Of a stretch of 49,205 nucleotides of DNA, positions 41,634 to 49,205 are shown piece by piece. The notes below the pieces were generated by a model that was given only the letters and a program-made list of their open reading frames with translations, was not told where the DNA came from and did not search any database. The stretch's first letter is position 1. Every line of letters begins with the position of its first letter. The stretch is from Candidatus Gaiellasilicea maunaloa (lineage in GTDB: Bacteria > Actinomycetota > Thermoleophilia > Gaiellales > Gaiellaceae), in contig JANDLU010000019.1 of the NCBI GenBank assembly GCA_024330215.1, positions 1-49,205 of the forward strand, in the 5' to 3' direction. Both the position numbers and the translations under genes were made by a program.

Positions 41634-43563
41634 TGGCCGACTTCAGATGCACCTACCGGCTCCAGTTGGGGCCGGGGCTCGGCTTCGGCGAGACGCGCGG
41701 GCTCTTGCCGTACCTGCGCGACCTCGGCGTCTCGCACCTGTACCTCTCGCCGTCGCTGCAGGCGCGTTCGGGCTCGACGCACGGCTATGACGTCGTCGAT
41801 CCGACGCGGATCTCGGAAGATCTCGGCGGCGAGGATGTCTTCCGGGCACTCTGCGGGGCAGCGCAGGAGGCCGGCCTCGGCGTGATCCTCGACATCGTCC
41901 CGAACCACATGGCGACGAGCGAGGAGAAGAACCCGTTCTGGCGCGATCCGCTCTGGCGCGCGAAGTTCTTCGACCTCGACTGGCGCACCGGGATGCACCG
42001 GCGCTTCTTCGACGTCGGCGAGCTCGCGGGGGTGCGGATGGAGGACCCCGAGGTCTGGGAGACGACGCACGCGAAGGTCGTCGAGCTCGCACAGGAGGAC
42101 TGATCGACGGCGTCCGGATCGACCATCCCGACGGGCTCGCCAATCCCCGCCGCTACCTGGAGCGGCTGCGCGAGGCCGGGATCGAGCACGTCTGGATCGA
42201 GAAGATCCTCGAGGGAGGCGAGCGGCTGCGCGACTGGCCGGTTGCAGGGACCGTGGGGTACGAGTTCCTGAACGATGTGGGGGCGCTCTTCGTCGATCCC
42301 GCCGGCGAGGCGCCGCTGACGCGCTTCTACGAGGAGCTCACCGGCGACCGGAGGTCGTTCGCGGAGCACGCGGCCTCGGCGAAGCTCGCCGAGGCGCGGA
42401 CGACGTTCGCCGACGAGGTCGAGCAGCTCGCCGCAAAGCTGCCGTTCGAGGTCGACCTCGCTGCGGCGGTCGCGTCCTTCCACGTCTACCGCACCTACGT
42501 CGAGCCGGACGCCGACCTCGTCGCGCCCGAGGACGTCGAGGCGGTGCGGGCTGCCTCTCTTCCCGAGGAGCTCGAGCGGATCCTCCTCTTCGAGGAGCGC
42601 GGCCACGACGCCTTCGTGCAGCGGTTCCAGCAGACAACGCCGCCGGTGCACGCGAAAGGGGTCGAGGACACGGCCTTCTACCGCTGGAACCGACTCGTGG
42701 CGCTGAACGAGGTCGGCGGCGATCCGGCGCGGTTCTCGCTCTCGGTCGAGGAGTTTCACGCCGCAAATCTGGCGCGGGCCGAGCGTTTCCCGCTGCACCT
42801 GCTCTCGACCATGACTCACGACACGAAGCGCAGCGCGGATACGCGCGCGCGGATCGGTGTGCTCGCGTCGGTCGCGGACGACTGGATCGAGCGCGTGCGA
42901 CGCTGGCACGAGCTGACGGGCGGCAGCGAGGATCCCAATGAGGAGTACCTCGTCTACCAGACGCTTGTCGGGACGTGGCCGATCGAGGCGGAGAGGTTGG
43001 AGCAGTATCTGGAAAAGGCGCTATGCGAGGCGAAGGTGCACACGACCTGGATCGATCGGAACGCGGAGTGGGAGGGTCGCGTCAAGGCCTGGGCGACCGG
43101 CCTGCTCTCGCACGAGCCGTTCCTCGCGGAGTTCGTTCCCTTTGTCGAGCGGATCGTCGTGCGCGCTCGCGAGGTCTCGCTCGCGCAGGTGCTGCTCAAG
43201 CTGACCTGCCCCGGCGTACCGGATCTCTACGCCGGCGACGAGGTCGAGCTCCTCGCGCTCGTCGATCCCGACAACCGTCGGCCGGTCGACTGGGCGGGGT
43301 TGCGGCACGCCCTCGACGCCGCCGAGCCGCCGCCGAAGCTCGACCTGATCCGGCGCACGCTGGCACTTCGTGAACGCCGTCCGGCCGCGTTCGCCGGAAG
43401 CTACGCGCCACTCGAGGCGGGCGCGGACAGCTGCGCCTTCCTCCGTGGCGACGAAGTCCTCGTCGCGGTCGCACTGCGCGGCGAGCTCGTCCCGCCAGAC
43501 GTCCCGGGCGAATGGCGCTACGTGTTGCGCAGGCCGACTCTCCTCCTCGCCGAGCCTGTCTAG
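41633..43563 (+). pseudogene. treY: Maltooligosyl trehalose synthase, broken by a one-base frameshift
   Basis: A GH13_26 enzyme that turns the reducing end of a maltodextrin into trehalose. From ATG 41633 the frame reads TYRLQLGPGLGFGE, DLGVSHLYLSPSLQARSGSTHGYDVVDP, VILDIVPNHMA, FFDVGELAGVRMEDPEVWE, and stops at TGA 42101-42103 after VVELAQED. One frame back, the sequence continues without gap: LIDGVRIDHPDGLANPRRYLERL, VWIEKILEGGERLRDWPVAGTVGYEFLNDV, GVEDTAFYRWNRLVALNEVGG, STMTHDTKRSADTRARI, ending TAG 43563. The expected EGLIDG would need one more G in GAGGAC near 42095-42099. Without the shift the protein would be ~643 residues, a compact TreY. Confidence 0.88.
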
Positions 43564-46250
43564 GACGGGGGCGGTGCCTCGAGGAGGCGCACGCACACCT
43601 CGACGACTCGGGGGTCGAACTGGGTTCCCGCAGCCTCCTCGAGTCGCCGCAACGCCTCCTCGACATCGAGCTTCGCGCGGTACGGTCGGTCGGTCGTCAT
43701 CGCGTGGAAGGCGTCGCAGGCGAAGATGATCCGTGCCTCGAGCGGGATCGCGTCTCCGGCCTTCCGATCGGGATAGCCGCGACCGTCCCAGCGCTCGTGG
43801 CAGGCGCGCACGATCGAGCAGACGTCCTCGAGCTGGTCGATCGGCGCCAGGATCCTCGCGCCGAGATCCGGATGGGTCTCGATCAACGCCCGTTCGTCGT
43901 CGGTCAGCGGCCCTGGCTTCAGCAGTACCGAGTTCGGGATCCCGATCTTGCCGATGTCGTGGAAGAGGGCGCCGAGCTCGAGGCGCTTCAGCGTCTCTCC
44001 GTCGAGCCCGAGCTCCTCTCCGACTCTGAGCGCGGTGTCCGTGATCCAGCGAGCGTGCGAGGACGTGTAGTGGTCGCGCGCCTCGAGGGCGTTCGCGAGC
44101 GCCTCGACGGTCGAGAGGAAGGTTCGCTCCAGCGACTCGAAGCTGGTCGCGTTGGCGAGCGCCAGCTTCGCCTGGTGGGCGAGGCCGCCGAGCAGCTCGA
44201 GCTCGCGCTGCTCGTAGCGAGTATCCTCCGCCGAGCCGACGGCGATCGTTCCCCAGCGGCCATCGAAGGAAAACGGAGCGATCGCGAAGTGTCCCGAGCC
44301 GCCTGCTGGCGGCGGGGCGAAGGCAGCGTACTCGGCCGGGGAGAGGAGGTACGGCTCGATTCGAGCGGCGAACGGCGCGATCGCGCCGGCGGGAAAGCGC
44401 CGCGCAGCGACGTGCTCCTCGTCCACGTAGCCGGTCGTGGCGCAACAGACGAGGTCGCCGGTCTCCAGCTCCTGGAGCCAGAGGGACGCGTGCGGAGCGC
44501 CGAGCAGGCGTGCCGACCCGTCGACCACGCGCGCGTAGACGCTCTCGAGCCCTTCGGCAGCCGCAAGGTCGCGGCTGAAGCCGAGTAGCGCATGTGCGCT
44601 CTGCGCCTCGCGCCTCTGCGCCTCGTAGAGCCGGGCATTCTCGAGGGCGACGGCTGCATGACCCGCGAGTACCTCGAGCAGTCGCATGTCGTCGTCGTCG
44701 AGTTGTCCGATCCCGAGCTTGGAGACGACGATCACACCGAGCACCCGGCTGCCGAGATTGAGCGGAACGGCGATCACCGACTCCTCGATCGTGTCGGTGC
44801 CCTCGATCGCGACGGCGAGCTCGCACCTCGCGGCATCCGGGAGGAGCAGCGACTCGCCTTGCTCGGCCACCCAGCCGGTGAAGCCGTCGCCGACCTTCGT
44901 CGCGAGGACGTCGAACGCGGCCCCGTCCGAGCCGGTGAGATCGCCCTGGAACGCGATCGGGACGAGATCCTCGCCCTCCCGCAGGAAGATGCGGCAGTTG
45001 TGGTAGTCGATCAGGAGGCGTAGCTCGTTCGCGATCGCCATCCCGATCTCGCGGACGTCGTTCAGCCGGTTCAGCTTGCCGACGAGCGACTGGAGGAGCT
45101 TCAGGTGCGCGATCGAGCGGATGTCGTCGCGTCGCAGCTCCGGCTCACCCGGGCGCTCGCATGCGTGCTCGCCGAAGAGGACGACCTGGCTCTTGCCGCG
45201 CGCCTTGGCGGTCATCATCGCCGCCTCCGCGCACGCGACCAGCTCGCGTGGATTGGCCGCATGCTCGGGCCCATGGGCGATCCCGATCGAGACCGAGACG
45301 CGGCCCGCCACGTCGAGCGCGACCTCGTCCAGGCGCTGCGAGAGGCGGCTCGCAAGCGCGATCGCGTGAGCCTCCTCGCTCGCCGGCACGATCACGGCGA
45401 ACTCCTCGCCGCCGATCCGGCAGACGACGTCGGTCGAGCGGACGGTCGCGCGCAGGTGGTCGGAGAGCTCAGCCAGCACGAGATCGCCGACGGCGTGGCC
45501 GTAGACGTCGTTCACCTTCTTGAAGTCGTCGATGTCGGCCATCAGGACGGCCACGGACTCGTGCGCCCCCGACGCGCGCGTCAGCTCGTGGCGGAGGCGC
45601 TCGTGGAAGTAGCGATGGTTGAAGAGGCCGGTCAGCGAGTCGGTCTGGGCCTGATGCTCGAGCCGCTCGCGGATGTGGGCGTTGTCGAGCGCGAGTGCGG
45701 CCGCGTCGCCGAAGCGCTTCGCGAGCTCGAACTCCTGCTCGCCGAACGAGGCGTCCTCGCCGATCCGGTAGATGTTGAACGTGCCCTTGAGCAGGCCGCG
45801 GGCGATCATCGGGATCACGATCAGCGCCTCGGGCTCGACGGGCGTTCCGGGGACGAAGCGGACGAGCGGATGGAGATGCGCCTGGTTCGCGAGCACGGCC
45901 TCGCGCTGCTCGACCGCCCAGCCGGTGATCCCCTCGCCGTAGGGAAAGCGCTCGCTCAGGATCTCGTCGGCCCATTCGCTCCGAACCAGCCGAGGCACGA
46001 GCTCGCGCCGCGACTCGTCGGCCTCGTAGACGTGCAGTGCCTCGTAGGGGATCAGCTCGGCGAGCGCGTCGGCGATCCGGTCGAGAAGGGCGTCGAGGCT
46101 CTGCTCCGAGAGCAGATCGTGGTAGACGTCGGAGAGCCGCCGGTAGGAGTCGACGAGACCGTCGTCGATCGGTTCCGGAACCGGGTCGGCCGCGACCAGC
46201 CGGATCACGTTGCCGCCGCGGTCGGGGTCTGAGCGAGCAGGGTCTTCCAT
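43560..46250 (-). CDS. GAF-GGDEF-GAF-GAF-HD-GYP cyclic-di-GMP enzyme
   Basis: An 896-residue cytosolic protein. Order: GAF (~45-195; RFPYGEGITGWAVEQ), GGDEF diguanylate cyclase (~200-360) with active site GGEEF near 279 and an RxxD inhibitory site (RSTD) five residues before it, a second GAF (~390-540; KVGDGFTGWVAEQGESLLLP), a third GAF-like region (~560-690), and HD-GYP (~705-885) with FHDIGKIGIPNSVLLK near 764 and HERWDGRGYPDRKAG near 823. Both c-di-GMP synthesis and breakdown sites look intact. ATG 46250 is preceded by GAGAGGA. The stop shares CTAG (43560-43563) with treY. Confidence 0.92.
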   Translation of the reverse strand: MEDPARSDPDRGGNVIRLVAADPVPEPIDDGLVDSYRRLSDVYHDLLSEQSLDALLDRIADALAELIPYEALHVYEADESRRELVPRLVRSEWADEILSERFPYGEGITGWAVEQREAVLANQAHLHPLVRFVPGTPVEPEALIVIPMIARGLLKGTFNIYRIGEDASFGEQEFELAKRFGDAAALALDNAHIRERLEHQAQTDSLTGLFNHRYFHERLRHELTRASGAHESVAVLMADIDDFKKVNDVYGHAVGDLVLAELSDHLRATVRSTDVVCRIGGEEFAVIVPASEEAHAIALASRLSQRLDEVALDVAGRVSVSIGIAHGPEHAANPRELVACAEAAMMTAKARGKSQVVLFGEHACERPGEPELRRDDIRSIAHLKLLQSLVGKLNRLNDVREIGMAIANELRLLIDYHNCRIFLREGEDLVPIAFQGDLTGSDGAAFDVLATKVGDGFTGWVAEQGESLLLPDAARCELAVAIEGTDTIEESVIAVPLNLGSRVLGVIVVSKLGIGQLDDDDMRLLEVLAGHAAVALENARLYEAQRREAQSAHALLGFSRDLAAAEGLESVYARVVDGSARLLGAPHASLWLQELETGDLVCCATTGYVDEEHVAARRFPAGAIAPFAARIEPYLLSPAEYAAFAPPPAGGSGHFAIAPFSFDGRWGTIAVGSAEDTRYEQRELELLGGLAHQAKLALANATSFESLERTFLSTVEALANALEARDHYTSSHARWITDTALRVGEELGLDGETLKRLELGALFHDIGKIGIPNSVLLKPGPLTDDERALIETHPDLGARILAPIDQLEDVCSIVRACHERWDGRGYPDRKAGDAIPLEARIIFACDAFHAMTTDRPYRAKLDVEEALRRLEEAAGTQFDPRVVEVCVRLLEAPPPS

Positions 46251-46381
46251 GTGTTCCTCTCCACATCGGGTCTTTCCGTGTTTCGCCCCTCCCTCGTTTG
46301 GGGGACTCGGACGGCCGCCGCCGCGCCGACTAGACTGACGAGCGGGGGGTCGAAGTCCCGTGCCGCCGCGGCTTTCCCCCA

Positions 46382-46825
46382 GTGACCGCCGACGGCGCAC
46401 ACGAGCTCCATCGCCTCTCCAGCGACATGATGGAAGCCGCCGACAGACGAACGCCGGGTGCCACCCCTTCGGAGCCGACGATCCTCGTGTGCGACGACGA
46501 GCCGAGCTTGCGGGAGCTGGTGCGCGCCATCCTCGGCCCGAGCTATCGCTTCGTCGAGGCGGCCGACGGCAGGGCGGCACTCGCGCTCGCCCACGACGTG
46601 GAGCCCGATCTCGTCGTGCTCGACCTGATGCTGCCCATGATGAGTGGGATCGCCGTGCTCGAGGAGCTGCGCAATGACGATCGCGTGGCGGGGGTGCCCG
46701 TGATCGTGATGACCGCGTGGAGCCACGCCGAGGCGAGCGCCTGGACCGCAGGGGCCGACCGCTTCGTCTCCAAGCCGTTCCATCCGGACGAGCTGACCGC
46801 CGCGGTCGAGGAGCTGCTGGCATGA
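46382..46825 (+). CDS. Receiver-only response regulator
   Basis: A 147-residue CheY-like protein. After a ~30-residue leader it has the acidic pair VCDDEP, phosphoacceptor Asp in LVVLDLMLPMMSG, the Thr of VIVMTAW and the Lys of RFVSKPFHPDEL. No output domain follows. It is translationally coupled (ATGA) to the histidine kinase, its likely donor, and divergent from the c-di-GMP enzyme gene (131-base gap). GTG 46382 gives the longest form; ATG 46427 is a possible later start. Confidence 0.9.
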   Translation: MTADGAHELHRLSSDMMEAADRRTPGATPSEPTILVCDDEPSLRELVRAILGPSYRFVEAADGRAALALAHDVEPDLVVLDLMLPMMSGIAVLEELRNDDRVAGVPVIVMTAWSHAEASAWTAGADRFVSKPFHPDELTAAVEELLA

Positions 46826-48363
46826 GTCTCGCTCGCCGAATGTTGGTGGCGAGCATCGCGCTCGCCGTGGTCGTCGCCGGTGCCTTCGCGGCGCTGATCG
46901 TTGCGGTCTCGACGCTGCGCGAGGCGAACGAGCGGGAGGCACGCTCGAAGGACGTGACGGAGGCGACGCTTCAGCTCGAGAACCTCGCCGTCGACCTGGA
47001 GACCGGGCTGCGAGGATTCACGCTCACCGGCAACAGGCGGTTCCTGCAGCCGTACACCGCGGCGCTCGCGGCGTGGCCGGAGCGCCAGCACGTCTTCCTC
47101 GAGCGCGCGTCGATCGACCCCGACCAGCTTCGCCGAGCCACGCAGATCACGAGGCTGATCAGCCGGTACGTTCAGGACTACGCGAGGCCCGTGATCGACC
47201 TGGTCGCCGAGGACTCCGCCGCGGCGCGCTCGGCGTTCGTGACGATCGAAGGGAAACGACAGACCGACGCGATCCGCGGACGCTTCGACCGCTTCCTCGC
47301 CGAGGAGAACAAGCTCGCCCGCAGCGCTGCAGCCACCGCCGACCGCCGCTCGGATCGTGCGCTCGCGGTCGGGGCGGTCGGGGTCGGCGCCTCGACGCTC
47401 CTGATCGTGCTCTTCGGCATCCTCCTCGGCCGCGCGGTCGGCCGGCCCGTCCGCGCCGTCGCCTCGGGCGCGAGCCGGCTCGCCGGCGGCGACCTCTCGC
47501 ACCGGCTCCCGACAGAGGGCCCCGGCGAGATCGGCGAGCTCACCCGCTCGTTCAACTCGATGGCCGAGGAGGTGCAGCGCGGTCACGACGAGCTCGAGCG
47601 CCAGAACGCGAAGCTCCGCGAGAGCGAGCGGCTGAAGACCGAGCTGATCAGCATCGTCTCCCACGAGCTGCGGACGCCGCTCGCGAGCGTGCTCGGCTTC
47701 ACCTCGCTCCTCCTGCAGCGGGACTTCGACCCGCAGGCGCGGAGGCACTATCTCGGGATCGTCGACGCCCAGGCGCGTCGGCTCGCCGCGCTCCTCGAGG
47801 ATTTCCTCGACGTGCAGCGGATCGAGGACGGCCGGCTCGAGTTGACGCAGGAGGCGATCGACATGGCAACGCTGCTCGACGAGCAGGCGCAGCTCTACCG
47901 AGCCCAGAGCCCGAAGCACCGACTCCTACTCAACCTGCCGCGAGGGCCGCTGCCGGTGCGCGGCGATCCGAACCGGCTCGCTCAGGTCGTCGGCAACCTG
48001 CTCTCGAACGCGATCAAGTATTCGCCCGAGGGCGGCGTCGTCGAGCTCGCCGGCGACAGCGAGCGCGGCGCGGTGCGGGTGCGTGTCCGCGACGAAGGGC
48101 TCGGGATCGCCTCCGACCAGCAGAGCCGCATCTTCACGAAGTTCTTCCGTGGCGAGGCAGGAGCGAGCGGGATCGGGGGGACGGGCCTCGGCCTGGCCGT
48201 CTCGCGGGAGATCGTCGAGGCCCACGGCGGCCGGATCGGCTTCGACAGCGAGGCCGGAGCGGGCTCGACGTTCTGGCTCGAGCTCCCCGTCGCGGCCGGC
48301 GCGGGCGCCGAGTTCGCTCAGGAGGATCGCAACGGTAGCGAGCGAAAGGAAAAGCAGGCATGA
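46822..48363 (+). CDS. Membrane histidine kinase, CHASE3-HAMP-HisKA
   Basis: A 513-residue sensor kinase. TM1 (~8-30; LVASIALAVVVAGAFAALIVA) is followed by an extracytoplasmic CHASE3 domain (~35-180; LENLAVDLETGLRGFTLTG, FLQPYTAALAAW), TM2 (~187-210; AVGVGASTLLIVLFGILLG), HAMP (~210-262), HisKA with phospho-His in SIVSHELRTPLASVLGF (~281), and HATPase_c with N-box NLLSNAIKYS and G-box GIGGTGLGLAVSREI. Start and stop are both in ATGA overlaps, linking regulator, kinase and the secreted barrel protein in one operon. Confidence 0.94.
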   Translation: MSLARRMLVASIALAVVVAGAFAALIVAVSTLREANEREARSKDVTEATLQLENLAVDLETGLRGFTLTGNRRFLQPYTAALAAWPERQHVFLERASIDPDQLRRATQITRLISRYVQDYARPVIDLVAEDSAAARSAFVTIEGKRQTDAIRGRFDRFLAEENKLARSAAATADRRSDRALAVGAVGVGASTLLIVLFGILLGRAVGRPVRAVASGASRLAGGDLSHRLPTEGPGEIGELTRSFNSMAEEVQRGHDELERQNAKLRESERLKTELISIVSHELRTPLASVLGFTSLLLQRDFDPQARRHYLGIVDAQARRLAALLEDFLDVQRIEDGRLELTQEAIDMATLLDEQAQLYRAQSPKHRLLLNLPRGPLPVRGDPNRLAQVVGNLLSNAIKYSPEGGVVELAGDSERGAVRVRVRDEGLGIASDQQSRIFTKFFRGEAGASGIGGTGLGLAVSREIVEAHGGRIGFDSEAGAGSTFWLELPVAAGAGAEFAQEDRNGSERKEKQA

Positions 48364-48839
48364 CCCGACGAGTGAAGACCGAGCGGTTCGCCTTGCTGTT
48401 CGCTGGACTTGCGGGCGGGCTGCTCCTGGGCATCCCGGCAAGCCGCGGCGCAGAGACGGCGATCGGCCCCGCCCAGATCCGGATCACCGATCGCGAGATC
48501 GCCTCGAAGCGGATCGACATCGGCACGCGCGGACGCAGCGCGGGCGACATGCACATCATGCGCCACCTGCTCTACAACCGCCGGCTCTCGACCCGCTCGA
48601 TCGGCCACGTCGAGGTGATCTGCACGTTCATCGTCGGCAACTCGCGCCACTGCCGCGGCACGTACTTCCTCCCGAGAGGGAAGCTCGTCGTCGGCGGATC
48701 GCTCATCTACCCGCAGTTCTACGAGCTGGCGGTGCTCGGCGGCACCGGGCTGTACGACAACGCCCGCGGCACGCTCACGGTCACCCGCACTGCGCGCAAT
48801 CCGAATCGGAGCATCGTCCTCTTCCGCCTCGTCGGCTAG
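48360..48839 (+). CDS. Secreted protein, allene-oxide-cyclase/dirigent-like barrel
   Basis: A 159-residue protein with an N-terminal signal sequence (RFALLFAGLAGGLLLGIPASRGAE). The mature part resembles the AOC/dirigent beta barrel: GHVEVICTFIVGNSRHCRGTY, LPRGKLVVGGSLIY, ELAVLGGTGLYDNARGTLTVTR. Two cysteines near the centre (C in VICTF and C in RHCRG) could form a disulfide. Bacterial members have no settled function. It is coupled to the histidine kinase gene by an ATGA overlap, suggesting it acts with the sensor outside the membrane. Its stop shares CTAG with the truncated lipoprotein gene. Confidence 0.78.
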   Translation: MTRRVKTERFALLFAGLAGGLLLGIPASRGAETAIGPAQIRITDREIASKRIDIGTRGRSAGDMHIMRHLLYNRRLSTRSIGHVEVICTFIVGNSRHCRGTYFLPRGKLVVGGSLIYPQFYELAVLGGTGLYDNARGTLTVTRTARNPNRSIVLFRLVG

Positions 48840-49015
48840 ACCCACTCGCTGCCCGGGCGCATCGGCCAGTAGGGGTTGTCGATCTCGAGCGTGAAGTCGG
48901 CTGGATCGAGCTCGACCGGCTCGGCGCCTTGGGGCAGTCCCCGGTTCGAGGCGTCGTTCCCGCCGCACCCGGCGACGGCGAGCATGAGCACGGCGCCGCA
49001 GAGGAGCTTCCGCAC
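48836..49015 (-). pseudogene. 59-residue lipoprotein fragment, C-terminally truncated
   Basis: GTG 49015 is preceded by a near-perfect ribosome site, AAGGAGGT with 5 bases spacing. The product starts VRKLLCGAVLMLAVAGCGG, a lipoprotein signal with lipobox VAGC, and continues FTLEIDNPYWPMRPGSEWV before TAG at 48836. In related larger secreted proteins the INNPYxPLxPGTxWVY-like motif begins a domain of well over 100 residues, so this looks like the first quarter of a longer gene cut at the Val. Beyond the stop the strand is antisense to the barrel gene. A real short lipoprotein cannot be excluded. Confidence 0.65.
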
Positions 49016-49170
49016 GGTCGACCTCCTTCGTCGGTGGAAGCCGTGTTCTACGCGGGTCGGATGAGAGGCTCGTGAGAGTTCTCCGCGGAGCGGTCCGGCC
49101 GTCGCACCGTAGAACGGAGGAGCCGGGCTTGGCTCGGCTCCGACCGATTCGATAGCGCGGCTCGAGCCGA

Positions 49171-49205
49171 GAAAGAAGGGGGCTCACGGGGGAAACATGG
49201 TTTCC
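49171..49205 (-). repeat. Repeat family A, inverted partial copy at window edge
   Basis: GAAGGGGGCTCACGGGGGAAAC followed by ATG-GTTTCC is the reverse complement of the start of the family A unit near 1459-1497. The palindrome is cut by the end of the window after GTTTCC. It lies in the region upstream of the lipoprotein fragment, where 49016-49170 holds no other recognisable feature. Confidence 0.8.

Noticed and set aside
42091-42103. Programmed -1 frameshifting as the explanation for treY.
   Set aside because: An SD-like AGGAGG is present but no X-XXY-YYZ slippery heptamer or obvious pseudoknot; kept only as a secondary possibility.
46331-46336. TAGACT as a -10 box for the receiver-kinase operon.
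   Set aside because: No -35 at proper distance and the start is 46 bases away; too weak to list.
46251-46856. Extension of the c-di-GMP enzyme frame upstream to 1098 residues.
   Set aside because: Extension is antisense to the receiver gene; ATG 46250 has a good ribosome site and precedes the GAF domain.

Overview
The window is GC-rich actinobacterial DNA. Genes are tightly packed, GTG starts are frequent, and 4-base GTGA or ATGA stop/start overlaps are very common. The gene content fits a deep-branching actinobacterium of the class Thermoleophilia (Gaiellales or Solirubrobacterales type): a caa3 oxidase, an OpcA-linked pentose-phosphate cluster, the GlgE/TreS/maltokinase pathway, a PdtaS/PdtaR-like ANTAR pair and an ECF sigma/DUF4349 pair. 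This placement is inferred from gene content, not from a marker gene.

Layout. (1) 1-4342: the 3' part of glnA, a 460-base gap holding a tandem palindromic repeat, a small PRC-barrel-like protein, and an operon of GAF histidine kinase, NUDIX hydrolase and ANTAR response regulator. (2) 4339-7809, minus strand: DUF4349 membrane protein with its ECF sigma factor, then an ABC-F ATPase. (3) 7822-17950: central sugar metabolism, namely an FGGY gluconokinase, a convergent transketolase, and rpiB-tal-pgi-gnd-zwf-opcA, ending in a frameshifted gene with an LGETHG motif. (4) 18040-18619: a PadR regulator with a 65-residue His-rich small protein. (5) 18640-25169, minus strand: ctaC-ctaD-ctaB, a 40-residue membrane peptide, a NUDIX hydrolase, an amidase and a HisN-like phosphatase. 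(6) 25498-43563: storage glucan and trehalose metabolism, with malQ, glgE, treS, mak, glgB, then a histidine phosphatase, an APH-like kinase and an ABC-2 exporter, then treZ, glgX/treX and a frameshifted treY. (7) 43560-49015: signalling, with a GAF-GGDEF-GAF-GAF-HD-GYP protein, a receiver-only regulator, a CHASE3-HAMP histidine kinase, a secreted barrel protein and a truncated lipoprotein.

How they work together. The zwf/opcA/gnd/rpiB/tkt/tal/pgi set gives a nearly complete pentose-phosphate pathway that gluconokinase can feed; a recognisable 6-phosphogluconolactonase is missing. Trehalose and alpha-glucan are joined by two routes. In the GlgE route, TreS makes maltose, Mak makes maltose 1-phosphate, GlgE elongates and GlgB branches. 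In the TreX/TreY/TreZ route, glucan is debranched and converted to trehalose. The second route looks broken here because treY carries a one-base frameshift.

The least explained layer is a set of five short palindromic or tandem repeat families (called A to E below). They sit almost only at gene ends, several of them overlapping a stop or start codon, and no transposase is visible. Two genes are frameshifted, one is cut short, and three convergent gene pairs share a single CTAG as both stop codons.
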